This document shows, piece after piece, positions 1 to 7,686 of a DNA stretch of 32,332 bases. The position numbers and the translations under genes are program-made. How positions within the stretch are numbered: position 1 is the first letter of the stretch; each line of letters starts with the position of its first letter. The stretch is from UBA3006 sp031401235. GTDB lineage: Bacteria > Actinomycetota > Acidimicrobiia > Acidimicrobiales > Ilumatobacteraceae. The stretch is taken from contig JANNRJ010000032.1 of assembly GCA_031401235.1 (NCBI GenBank), positions 1-32,332 on the forward strand, read 5' to 3'. Below the pieces are notes generated by a model. It worked only from the letters and a program-made list of their open reading frames with translations, had not been told where the DNA came from and did no database searches.

Positions 1-68
1 AAGGTGTGATTGGCTAAATTCCCGCCGGTTGATCCAACATGACTAATGCCTCTTCTGAGGCAGCCTGA

Positions 69-100
69 GGGTCGCACCGCGTATGCGTTGCGACCCTTTT
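69..100 (+). terminator. Rho-independent terminator-like hairpin
   Basis: An 8-bp perfect stem (GGGTCGCA at 69-76 with TGCGACCC at 89-96) encloses a second CGC/GCG stem, separated by one mismatch, and is followed directly by TTTT at 97-100. A smaller perfect hairpin, TGCCTC-TTCT-GAGGCA, lies just upstream at 47-62. The structure ends only 19 bases before the GTG of the ABC ATPase, so it could end an upstream transcript (perhaps a substrate-binding protein gene, not seen here) or partly attenuate read-through into the transporter. Bases 1-68 hold short open tails in two frames (ending at 17 and 46) that I cannot assign. Confidence 0.7.
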
Positions 101-119
101 CGCTCTCTCCGCACGCCAA

Positions 120-1583
120 GTGACTAAACGATTTCCTGGCGTTCTTGCCAACGATCATGTTGATTTTGATTTGGCGGTTGGGGAGGTGCATACGCTACTT
201 GGAGAAAATGGTGCCGGTAAGAGCACCCTGGCGTCTGTTTTATGCGGGTTATATAAACCTGATGAAGGTGCCGTATTACGCAATGGCACACAAGTACGAC
301 TGACAAGCCCGCGTCATGGTTTGCTCAATGGCATTGCAATGGTTCATCAGCACTTTCGACTTGTTGACCGCTTTACGGTTGCGGAGAATGTGGTGCTTGG
401 ACACAGAAGTCTGCCTTTCTTACTTCGACCTTCGACACTTGAGAATCAGGTCGCCGAGGTTGCCGAAAAGTTTGGATTGCCGATTGATCCCCGGGCAATT
501 GTTGGCGAATTGTCGGCTGGACAGAGGCAACGTGTCGAAATCATCAAAGCGCTGTATCAAGGTGCCGAAATACTCCTATTGGATGAACCAACGGCATTGC
601 TTGCTCCACCAGAAGTCGAGAAATTATTCTCCACTGTACGGACAATGACCGCGGCCGGGAAGTCCGTTGTATTTGTCAGCCACAAACTTGGTGAAGTCGT
701 AGACATTTCAGATCGCATCACCGTTATGCGGGATGGCCGGGTCACGGGATCAGTCGCTCGTGGTCAAGCGGACACGCGACAACTTGCCGAACTTATGGTT
801 GGTCGGGACATTGATTTAGCCCGCCGAGTGTCAGTGACGACAAAGGGTTCAACTTTGCTTTCACTGGACAATGTGACATTGCGACGCTTTGGCGTTGACC
901 TTGTCAGAAATATTTCGTTCAGCGTCTGTGCAGGCGAAATAGTGGGAGTGGCTGGCGTATCGGGTAATGGGCAGCGTGAATTGGCCGAATTGGTGACTGG
1001 ATTACAAGTGCCATCGTCGGGATCAATTGTTGTGGGAGAAGTGCCGATCAATGGCATCGGTGCGCGCCAGGTTCGCGCCGCGGGATTGACCTATGTGCCT
1101 GAAGATCGTCTAGGAACAGGATTGGCTCCATCGCTTTCGATCATTGACAACCTTCTGCTCACCCGCACCCGGGGATTCCTGGTCAACCGACGCGATGCAC
1201 AGGTGGAAGCAGAAAATTTGATCCAGCAGTTGGAAATTAAGACCCCCAGTGCATTTACCCCGACCCGCAAACTCTCAGGCGGAAATGCTCAGAAAGTATT
1301 GCTGGCGCGCGAGATCTTTTCTGCCGGAGATCGATCCCGGATCATAGTGGTGTGTTCGCCAACTCGTGGATTGGATGTTGGCGCCGTAGAGACCGTGCAC
1401 AAATTACTCGATGCGGCTCGTGCGGCGAATAAGGCCGTTTTGCTGATTAGCGAAGATTTAGATGAAGTGTTGACTTTGGCGGATCGCATTCTCGTTTTGT
1501 ATCGAGGTGCGGTTGTTCACGAGGTCAGCGGCGTGGACGTCGATATTGAAGCGGTCGGCCTGGCGATGGCGGGGCTTTCATGA
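120..1583 (+). CDS. Nucleoside/BMP-type ABC importer, double ATPase subunit
   Basis: This is the ATP-hydrolysing subunit of a sugar/nucleoside-type importer (YufO/RbsA-like), with two fused nucleotide-binding domains acting on the cytoplasmic face of the membrane. The first half has Walker A GENGAGKST near residue 29, signature LSAGQRQ near 131 and Walker B LLLDEPT near 150. The second half has a degenerate Walker A (GVSGNGQ), LSGGNAQK and the usual CSPTRGLDVG in place of a strict Walker B, as is normal for this family. At 487 residues it is close to the family size. GTG at 120 is the only normal start after the in-frame stop at 66-68, but it begins directly at TKRFPG, a few residues short of the usual first strand, and has no clear Shine-Dalgarno. 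The next gene overlaps by ATGA. Substrate is inferred from the permease type; purine or pyrimidine nucleosides are likely. Confidence 0.9.
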   Translation: MTKRFPGVLANDHVDFDLAVGEVHTLLGENGAGKSTLASVLCGLYKPDEGAVLRNGTQVRLTSPRHGLLNGIAMVHQHFRLVDRFTVAENVVLGHRSLPFLLRPSTLENQVAEVAEKFGLPIDPRAIVGELSAGQRQRVEIIKALYQGAEILLLDEPTALLAPPEVEKLFSTVRTMTAAGKSVVFVSHKLGEVVDISDRITVMRDGRVTGSVARGQADTRQLAELMVGRDIDLARRVSVTTKGSTLLSLDNVTLRRFGVDLVRNISFSVCAGEIVGVAGVSGNGQRELAELVTGLQVPSSGSIVVGEVPINGIGARQVRAAGLTYVPEDRLGTGLAPSLSIIDNLLLTRTRGFLVNRRDAQVEAENLIQQLEIKTPSAFTPTRKLSGGNAQKVLLAREIFSAGDRSRIIVVCSPTRGLDVGAVETVHKLLDAARAANKAVLLISEDLDEVLTLADRILVLYRGAVVHEVSGVDVDIEAVGLAMAGLS

Positions 1584-2701
1584 TTATTGGGCGAACACGA
1601 ATTGAACTTGAGCCACGGCTGACTTCGCCGCGTTGGCTCATTTTCGTCGTTCCAGTTGCCTCTGTATTCTTGGCTCTCAGTGTTGGTGGAGTGTTTTTGT
1701 TGCTCACTGGACACTCGCCGATTAGTACATACTCAAAATTGTTGAGTAGCGGTTACACCACGTTCTACGGCATAACTGACACACTTGGCCTGGCCACGCC
1801 ACTAATTTGCACCGGGCTCGCAGCCGCATTCGCGTTCCGGATGAACCTTTTCAATATTGGTGAAGAAGGTCAAATGTATTTGGGCATGATTGGTGGCGCA
1901 TGGGCTGGTATCGCCTTGGCTGATCACCTTCCCAAGATTGTCGCCGTCCCTGTAGTTCTCGCAATTGGTGCACTTACCGGCAGTTTGTGGGTACTCGTAC
2001 CGGCAGTGCTTCGGGCCAAGTTGGGCACCAGTGAGATTGTTAGCACTTTATTGCTTAATTATGTGGCGCTCAATCTTGTCAACTATTTCATCTTTGGAAG
2101 TCGCGGATTCTTCCGCGATCCATCGACGTCATTCCCTCAAGGTAGGGCAGTGTCGACCAACGCCAGACTTGGAAATTTTGGGACCACTAATTCGTATCCA
2201 ACCTTGATCATCGCAATTCTGTTAGCGATTGCATTGTGGTGGTTCATTCGCCATTCCAACTACGGTTTCGAGACATCCGTATATGCCGACTCACCAAGCA
2301 CGGCACGCTATGCGGGAATGAACGCGGCGCGACTGACCGTGTCGGTGCTTCTCGTATCAGGAGCACTGGCAGGACTAGGTGGCGCTATGTATGTAGTTGG
2401 CCCAGCTGGAAAAGTAGATCCCGGCATCTTGCAAATCGGCTTGGGTTATGCCGGAATCGTTGTTGCATCTCTGGCTAGGTACAACTTTGTTGCGGTGGTG
2501 ATCACCGCAGTCCTATTTGCTGGTCTGCGTGTGGGCGGCGCCGCACTTCAGATCTCAAGTAACCCAGTGCCGATTTCGATCGCTGTAGTTTTGCAAGGTT
2601 CGGTTTTGTTGTTCGCCCTCGGTGGCGAAATTTTTCGTCGTAATCGTATTCGAATACGACGAATTCATCCGGTTGTGTTATCACACAAGGTCGGCGCATG
2701 A
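1580..2701 (+). CDS. Nucleoside-type ABC importer permease 1
   Basis: A BPD_transp_2 family membrane subunit (YufP-like) of the importer. Hydrophobic segments run through the whole 373 residues, starting near residues 19-45. The family landmark FNIGEEGQ sits near residue 91, and the AGLGGAMYVVGP stretch near residue 262 is typical of these permeases. It starts inside the stop of the ATPase gene (ATGA, 1580-1583) and ends the same way on the second permease, so the three are almost surely one translationally coupled operon. The encoded pore would sit in the cytoplasmic membrane with permease 2. The sequence gives no direct evidence on substrate; nucleosides are assumed from the family. Confidence 0.9.
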   Translation: MIIGRTRIELEPRLTSPRWLIFVVPVASVFLALSVGGVFLLLTGHSPISTYSKLLSSGYTTFYGITDTLGLATPLICTGLAAAFAFRMNLFNIGEEGQMYLGMIGGAWAGIALADHLPKIVAVPVVLAIGALTGSLWVLVPAVLRAKLGTSEIVSTLLLNYVALNLVNYFIFGSRGFFRDPSTSFPQGRAVSTNARLGNFGTTNSYPTLIIAILLAIALWWFIRHSNYGFETSVYADSPSTARYAGMNAARLTVSVLLVSGALAGLGGAMYVVGPAGKVDPGILQIGLGYAGIVVASLARYNFVAVVITAVLFAGLRVGGAALQISSNPVPISIAVVLQGSVLLFALGGEIFRRNRIRIRRIHPVVLSHKVGA

Positions 2702-3636
2702 ATTCGAATGTCTGGGTTCTTACCTTTGCCGACGGAATCAGCATTGCCACGACGCTCATTCTCGCTTCGCTTGGTGCGATTATTACTGAGCGCTCGGGCG
2801 TGATCAATCTCGGTATCGAGGGCATGCTGTTGATGGGCGCAGTTACAGCATTTCTCGTTGGGGACGGGACGCATAACATTTGGTTGGCATTGTTTCTCGC
2901 CGTACTTGTAGGAATGGCAATGGCCACGGTGCATGCGGTCCTGACGATAACTTTGAGATCCAATCAAATTGTCTCCGGACTCGCCCTGGTGATATTTGGT
3001 ACGGGTCTGTCGCAATTTATTGGCAAATCAGTTGAAGGCAAGCCGCGACCAGTTCGAATCGAAGCGCTCGACTTTGGCGGGTTGTCGGATCTTCCAGTGA
3101 TTGGACCAGTTGTCTTTGGCCATGATCCGATCACGTATTTGACTTGGATTGGTGCGCTAGTCGCCTCGTGGTATCTGTTTCGAACGCGGCCGGGCCTGGT
3201 TCTGCGGGCTACTGGAGACGCGCCAGCCACGGTGGACGCCCAAGGTGTTTCAGTAGCCGCAGTACGCTACGCCCACACGATTGCCGGCGGTGCGCTGGTC
3301 GGACTGGCTGGCGGATGGTTTATGCTCGCTCGCGGTACTGCATGGAGCCAGGCCGCCACAACAAACGGAATTGGATGGATCGCTCTTGCTCTTGTTGTGT
3401 TTGCCGCCTGGCGCCCGTTGCGAGCAATCGCTGGGGCTGTCCTGTTTGGATTTACATTGCAAGTTCCCTACACCTTGCAGGGCCAACAGATTCGAGTATT
3501 TCCGCCTGAAATTCTGCAGATGCTGCCGTACCTGGCAACTCTTGCCGTGCTCGTGGTTCTCTCCACCCCTCGTGCTCGGCGGCTCCTCGGCGCACCGAAA
3601 ATGCTTGGTCAGCCCTTTGTTCGGGACGAACGTTAG
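2698..3636 (+). CDS. Nucleoside-type ABC importer permease 2
   Basis: The second BPD_transp_2 permease (YufQ-like), 312 residues and membrane-embedded throughout. The conserved motif GVINLGIEGMLLMGA lies near residues 35-50, the counterpart of FNIGEEGQ in permease 1. ATGA overlap at 2698-2701 couples it to permease 1. It ends in TAG, a normal stop in this genome. No substrate-binding lipoprotein gene follows, so that component is either upstream of the window or elsewhere. Confidence 0.9.
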   Translation: MNSNVWVLTFADGISIATTLILASLGAIITERSGVINLGIEGMLLMGAVTAFLVGDGTHNIWLALFLAVLVGMAMATVHAVLTITLRSNQIVSGLALVIFGTGLSQFIGKSVEGKPRPVRIEALDFGGLSDLPVIGPVVFGHDPITYLTWIGALVASWYLFRTRPGLVLRATGDAPATVDAQGVSVAAVRYAHTIAGGALVGLAGGWFMLARGTAWSQAATTNGIGWIALALVVFAAWRPLRAIAGAVLFGFTLQVPYTLQGQQIRVFPPEILQMLPYLATLAVLVVLSTPRARRLLGAPKMLGQPFVRDER

Positions 3637-3639
3637 CAA

Positions 3640-4407
3640 TTGATTTCATCATCGTCGTCCAATGAGGAAATACTTAGCGTGTTGCATCGCGTCGCTGATG
3701 CGATATCCGCAGTCCTAGAGGCAAATCATGATTGGTCGTTGTCCGGATTACGACCGTCCCAATATTCGGTAGATGTTCTCGCCGACGATGTGGCATTGGC
3801 AATACTTCATGATGCTGGCATCGCGGTGTTGTCGGAAGAAAGCGAGCGGACCGGTGAATTTGGTGAAAACAATGTACTAGTGGTGATGGACCCACTTGAC
3901 GGATCGACAAATGCAAGCCGCGGAATCCCGTGGTATGCGACCGCGCTCTGCGCAATTGATCACAGTGGGCTGCGTGCATCGCTTGTCGTCAACCAGGCAA
4001 GCCGCCGTGATCGATATTGGGCTACACGAGGGGGCGGAGCCTTCCACAACGGCAAAAGAATTTCTCATTCTGGATGTACAAATATGAGCGAAGCTGTGAT
4101 TGGAGTTTCAGGACTGCCCAAACTCAAACCAAAATGGGCTCAGTTCCGTGCTCATGGGGCGGCGGCACTGGACATTTGCTTGGTGGCGCAAGGAGCATTG
4201 GACGGTTGGATTGACTTCAATAGTCACGGTGTTTGGGATTACCTCGCTAGTTTGCTCATCTGCGAGGAAGCCGGGGTCTCCATCGGTGAGCACAACGATT
4301 ATGAACTCCTTGTTACAGAACATCGCGATCGCCGAACTCCACTGGTCGCAGCGACTCCAGAGTTGCTGAGCGTATTGAAGGATCTGCGCAAAGCCCACGA
4401 AAAATAA
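3640..4407 (+). CDS. Inositol monophosphatase-family phosphatase
   Basis: A Mg2+-dependent sugar/inositol phosphate phosphatase of the FIG superfamily, probably soluble. The metal-binding set is visible: SEES at residues 65-68, DPLDGSTN at 84-91, and WDYLASLLICEEAG starting at 199. At 255 residues it is of normal length. The start is TTG three bases after the permease stop; no strong Shine-Dalgarno is seen, but it gives the expected N-terminal helix, and a later GTG at 3679 would cut into that helix. The tight spacing suggests co-transcription with the importer, which would fit dephosphorylation of a sugar phosphate released during nucleoside use; inositol phosphate, fructose-1,6-bisphosphate and 3'-phosphoadenosine phosphate are other possible substrates. 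Confidence 0.85.
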   Translation: MISSSSSNEEILSVLHRVADAISAVLEANHDWSLSGLRPSQYSVDVLADDVALAILHDAGIAVLSEESERTGEFGENNVLVVMDPLDGSTNASRGIPWYATALCAIDHSGLRASLVVNQASRRDRYWATRGGGAFHNGKRISHSGCTNMSEAVIGVSGLPKLKPKWAQFRAHGAAALDICLVAQGALDGWIDFNSHGVWDYLASLLICEEAGVSIGEHNDYELLVTEHRDRRTPLVAATPELLSVLKDLRKAHEK

Positions 4408-4418
4408 TTATGGTTCGG

Positions 4419-4424
4419 TAATCT
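4419..4424 (+). promoter_or_regulatory. Possible -10 box for nhaA
   Basis: TAATCT lies 5 bases before the ATG at 4430, the distance expected if transcription began at or very near the start codon. There is no good -35 element. A short GAGG just before the ATG is too close to act as an ordinary Shine-Dalgarno, which also favours a leaderless message. Confidence 0.35.
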
Positions 4425-4429
4425 GAGGC

Positions 4430-5515
4430 ATGACCCGATCGCCGTACAACCCGGCTAATTTTCTCGAGCGATTTGTCGCCGTTGAGGTTCGTGCCGCAGC
4501 ACTTGTCGTGATTGCCGCCGTTGCCGGCGTGCTCAGTGCCACATTTGGCGATCTCGCAATTCACAATGATTTGAGTAATTTTATTTCTGACGTTGCCATC
4601 GGCGGATTTTTCTTACTTGTGGGCCTCGAATTGCGGCGTGAGATTGCCAACGGCACATTGTCCGGACAGATGTTGCGCATCGCCATATTGGCGGCAGGTG
4701 GGGGAATGTTGGGACCGGCACTGATTTTCATCACTCTCGCACCGGCTGGTGCTCGCGATGGTTGGGTGGCAGTGGTGGCAACCGACATCGCACTTGCCAC
4801 CGCGATTACCGCGCTCGGTCGCTTCAGACCTGTGTTGCGCACGATGCTGATCACGATTGCGGTGCTTGACGACATCGGTGGAATCGCGGCACTAGCCACT
4901 ACTGGTAACAGTCCGAAAATTTTATATGTAATTACCGCCGCGGCGGTGGTGATGGTATTCGCATGGTCAATTCGAAAGTTCAACTTTGGAGTCTTTTATA
5001 CGATTGCAGCGTGTGCTCTCACCGTGTATCTGATGTTGCGTGGTGGTCTACATCCCTCGCTCGGAGCATTTGCCATCGGAATGGTCGTGCCGCATTTTGA
5101 TCCAGACAACCCGTCTGTTGCCGAGCGGGTTGAAGAGCGACTACATCCTTGGATCGCCGCTGTTCTACTGCCAGTCTTTGTGTTCTTGCACACACTCATT
5201 CCACTGCGCATTCCCGGTGGCGCGCCAGCCTCTCTCGTCTTCATCACAGCTCTGGCAGTTCTTGTCGGTAAAACAATTGGAATCGGCGGAACTCTATTTG
5301 TGGTTCGTCGCCGATTCAATATCCATCCAAGTGAAGCGCTGGCAGTTGGATTTGCCTCCGCCGCGGCAATGACCGTTGCGCTTATCGGCGTTGCCGCATC
5401 AATTCGTGGCACGCAGTATGTGGAAGTGGTGAGCCTAGGAGTTTTGGTCGCTACCGCGATCGCATTTGCCCTCGGCATTTTCGCTGGTCGCCTGCGTCAT
5501 GGCTCATCCCGATAA
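4430..5515 (+). CDS. nhaA: Na+/H+ antiporter NhaA
   Basis: An electrogenic sodium/proton antiporter of the cytoplasmic membrane, used for sodium and pH balance. The ion-binding region is present: ATDIALATAI with Asp119, and the paired Asp147-Asp148 in AVLDDIGGI, matching the essential Asp pair in E. coli NhaA. VGLELRREI near residue 64 and VGKTIGIGG near residue 281 are also family landmarks. It is 361 residues against 388 in E. coli, shorter mainly at the ends. Hydrophobic segments run throughout. It lies 22 bases after the phosphatase gene and may have its own promoter. Confidence 0.95.
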   Translation: MTRSPYNPANFLERFVAVEVRAAALVVIAAVAGVLSATFGDLAIHNDLSNFISDVAIGGFFLLVGLELRREIANGTLSGQMLRIAILAAGGGMLGPALIFITLAPAGARDGWVAVVATDIALATAITALGRFRPVLRTMLITIAVLDDIGGIAALATTGNSPKILYVITAAAVVMVFAWSIRKFNFGVFYTIAACALTVYLMLRGGLHPSLGAFAIGMVVPHFDPDNPSVAERVEERLHPWIAAVLLPVFVFLHTLIPLRIPGGAPASLVFITALAVLVGKTIGIGGTLFVVRRRFNIHPSEALAVGFASAAAMTVALIGVAASIRGTQYVEVVSLGVLVATAIAFALGIFAGRLRHGSSR

Positions 5516-5530
5516 CATCAAATGTCCCTC

Positions 5531-5604
5531 GGGCGCTTAGCTCAGTTGGTTAGAGCATCTCTTTTACAAGGAGAGGGTCGGGGGTTCGAATCCCTCAGCG
5601 CCCA
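5531..5604 (+). tRNA. tRNA-Val (anticodon TAC)
   Basis: A complete cloverleaf can be drawn: acceptor GGGCGCT/AGCGCCC, D stem GCTC/GAGC, anticodon stem TCTCT/GGAGA around the loop TTTACAA (anticodon TAC, reading GTA valine codons), and T arm GGGGG-TTCGAAT-CCCTC with one G-T pair. The discriminator base is A at 5604; the next bases are CTG, so CCA is not encoded. No clear terminator follows. Confidence 0.97.
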
Positions 5605-5620
5605 CTGTTTAGATGCGTTC

Positions 5621-5654
5621 GCATGTTGGTAGAAATAGCATGTAGGTAGAAATG
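5621..5654 (+). repeat. 17-bp tandem direct repeat after tRNA-Val
   Basis: GCATGTTGGTAGAAATA (5621-5637) is followed immediately by GCATGTAGGTAGAAATG (5638-5654), differing at two positions. It sits between the tRNA and the acyltransferase gene. It may be a local duplication or a tandem binding site for a regulator of the acyltransferase; nothing in the sequence decides. Confidence 0.7.
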
Positions 5655-5688
5655 TTGGGCACTGTCCAAGCACCGCCTTCGGAGGAAC

Positions 5689-7686
5689 TTGTCAATTATC
5701 GCTAGCCAGCGTCGAAGCGACATCGAGGGGTTGCGGGCACTCGCCGTTTTGCTTGTGGTTGCCTACCACTATGGATTGACGCAATTCAGCGGAGGGTTCG
5801 TCGGTGTCGACGTCTTTTTCGTCATTTCTGGATTTCTGATCACTAAATTGCTGATCGACGAAGCCACCCACGATGGGAATATCCGCCTTAGCAATTTTTG
5901 GGCGCGGCGAATTCGACGAATCATCCCTATGTCCCTACTTATCGTTGTTGTCACCGTTTTCGCTGGTTTGTTCATGCTGGAACCGGGACGGGCCCGAGAA
6001 CTTTCAACTGTGGCCCTTGGTGCAGTCGGATTTTGCGCAAATTTTGTCCTCTACTTTACGACCGGAAACTATTTATCTGGCGTCACACCTCCTTCGCCAC
6101 TTCAGCACTACTGGTCGTTAGCAATTGAAGAGCAGTTCTATTTGGTCTGGCCATTGATTATCTATGCCGTTGTCAAACTTGGTCGAACTCGATGGAAGAT
6201 GTGGCTCGCTGGTGTTGTCGCGGTTTTGGGTGGAGGGTCTTTGCTGTATTCCATCCTTATCACGCCGTCGCGTCCCGAACTCGGCTACTACATGCCCCAC
6301 TCCCGATTTTGGGAAATACTCGCTGGTGCCGGACTCGCGTTATTAGGTGCGCATCTTCTCAGAATCCCTGAGCGATTTCGGTCAGTCATCGGATGGTTAG
6401 GTCTGATGTTCATTTTGTGGTCTGCAATTTCCTTCAACTCGGAAACCGCTTTTCCTGGATCGGCAGCTTTGTTGCCAGTGCTCGGAACGGTTGCGGTCAT
6501 TGCCGCCGTTGAAACTTCATGGGGACCGCAAAGAATCTTGCGAATCGCTCCCGCACAATATGTTGGGGCCCGAAGTTATTCGCTATACCTTTGGCACTGG
6601 CCAGTGTTGGTACTAGTCGAGTCGCGATTTGGAACACCGTCTAGTTGGACAAAACTTGGGCTATTCGTCATTTGTTTTCTGCTCTCCATGGCCACCTATA
6701 CATATGTTGAGCAACCGGCACGACGACATGCTTGGCTTTCAGTTCGACCCTGGCGCAGTGTCGTTGCTGGCGTGACCGCGATATCAATTGGGTTGACCGG
6801 AGCGCTAGCCCTCTATGCGGTCGCACCTCGGCTAGACGCTCGATCTGAGGTGCTCGCAACTCCGACGATCTCCTCTGGAGAAGGGACAAGTTCGGGAAAT
6901 GGTGTACTTCCTACAGTAAAGGCACCTGGGCCAGCACCGACCAAGGTCGTTCGATCGAAGAATTTGGTCAATGTTTTGTTGCTTGGTGACTCGACGATGG
7001 CTTCCTTGCGGTGGTTCGAACAGGGGACCGTAAGCCTGGACGGATTCAACTACAAGTTGGATGCCGAGTCGTGTCGACGAATTGCCGACTCATCGTGTTA
7101 TGGCCGAGAAAAACGTATCCCTAAAAGCGCGTTGCGTGCTTTGGAAGAATTTGATGGGCCGCTGGATTTCGTCGTATTGATGGCTGGATACGACAGCAGT
7201 GTCCAGCGAGTTGATGACGAACTTGAACGATTTCTCGATGAAGTGCATGCCCAGGGAGTCAAAGTTATTATCTTGAATTACAAGGAGTCTCTGAAATTCC
7301 CAGCACCCGGGTCAAGAGGTAAACGCTCTGTATATAACGACTTCAACAAGATCCTGGCGAAAATAGTCGCCGAAGACAACTCAGGCGATGTTGACATCGC
7401 TGACTGGAATTCGTTCAGTTGGGGACAGACGCAGTGGTTCCTCCGAGACGGTATTCACCTAAATATTGAAGGAGCCGTGGCTCTCGGCTGGTATATATCT
7501 CAAATTGTCGCCAATGCCGCCGATAATCCCTGTCCATTTACCGATGTTTATCCGTGCGGTGTACCAGAAATGATCGATCCACGGATCGATTTGATGAGTG
7601 AATTAAATGTTGAAGAAACGGAGAGGCAGTGCTATGAAGATGGCGCGAATCGGAAGAGAGTATGTACCCGAGACCGCCGCCTCTAG
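5689..7686 (+). CDS. Membrane acyltransferase 3 with C-terminal SGNH domain
   Basis: An OafA/YrhL-type transferase that moves acyl (commonly acetyl) groups to cell-surface sugars or peptidoglycan. Residues 1-380 form the multi-span acyltransferase-3 domain: RRSDIEGLRALAVLLV at the start, FVGVDVFFVISGFLIT, FWARRIRRIIP and AIEEQFYLVWP. After a Ser/Pro-rich linker (about 395-425) comes an extracytoplasmic SGNH esterase-like domain with LLGDST near 430 and DGIHLNIEG near 585, which supply the catalytic Ser and the Asp-His pair. TTG at 5689 is chosen because GGAGG ends three bases upstream and no ATG is near. At 665 residues it is typical for the fusion type. The gene ends in an overlapping stop with the convergent carboxypeptidase gene. 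The acceptor molecule is unknown. Confidence 0.92.
   Translation: MSIIASQRRSDIEGLRALAVLLVVAYHYGLTQFSGGFVGVDVFFVISGFLITKLLIDEATHDGNIRLSNFWARRIRRIIPMSLLIVVVTVFAGLFMLEPGRARELSTVALGAVGFCANFVLYFTTGNYLSGVTPPSPLQHYWSLAIEEQFYLVWPLIIYAVVKLGRTRWKMWLAGVVAVLGGGSLLYSILITPSRPELGYYMPHSRFWEILAGAGLALLGAHLLRIPERFRSVIGWLGLMFILWSAISFNSETAFPGSAALLPVLGTVAVIAAVETSWGPQRILRIAPAQYVGARSYSLYLWHWPVLVLVESRFGTPSSWTKLGLFVICFLLSMATYTYVEQPARRHAWLSVRPWRSVVAGVTAISIGLTGALALYAVAPRLDARSEVLATPTISSGEGTSSGNGVLPTVKAPGPAPTKVVRSKNLVNVLLLGDSTMASLRWFEQGTVSLDGFNYKLDAESCRRIADSSCYGREKRIPKSALRALEEFDGPLDFVVLMAGYDSSVQRVDDELERFLDEVHAQGVKVIILNYKESLKFPAPGSRGKRSVYNDFNKILAKIVAEDNSGDVDIADWNSFSWGQTQWFLRDGIHLNIEGAVALGWYISQIVANAADNPCPFTDVYPCGVPEMIDPRIDLMSELNVEETERQCYEDGANRKRVCTRDRRL

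Noticed and set aside
5626..5652. TTGGTA/TAGAAA promoter inside the tandem repeat
   Set aside because: Spacing is only 15 bases and both elements are poor; the repeat explains the similarity.
5531..5654. tRNA-Val as the attachment site of an integrated element
   Set aside because: No integrase and no copy of the tRNA 3' end further along the window; neighbouring genes are ordinary chromosomal genes.
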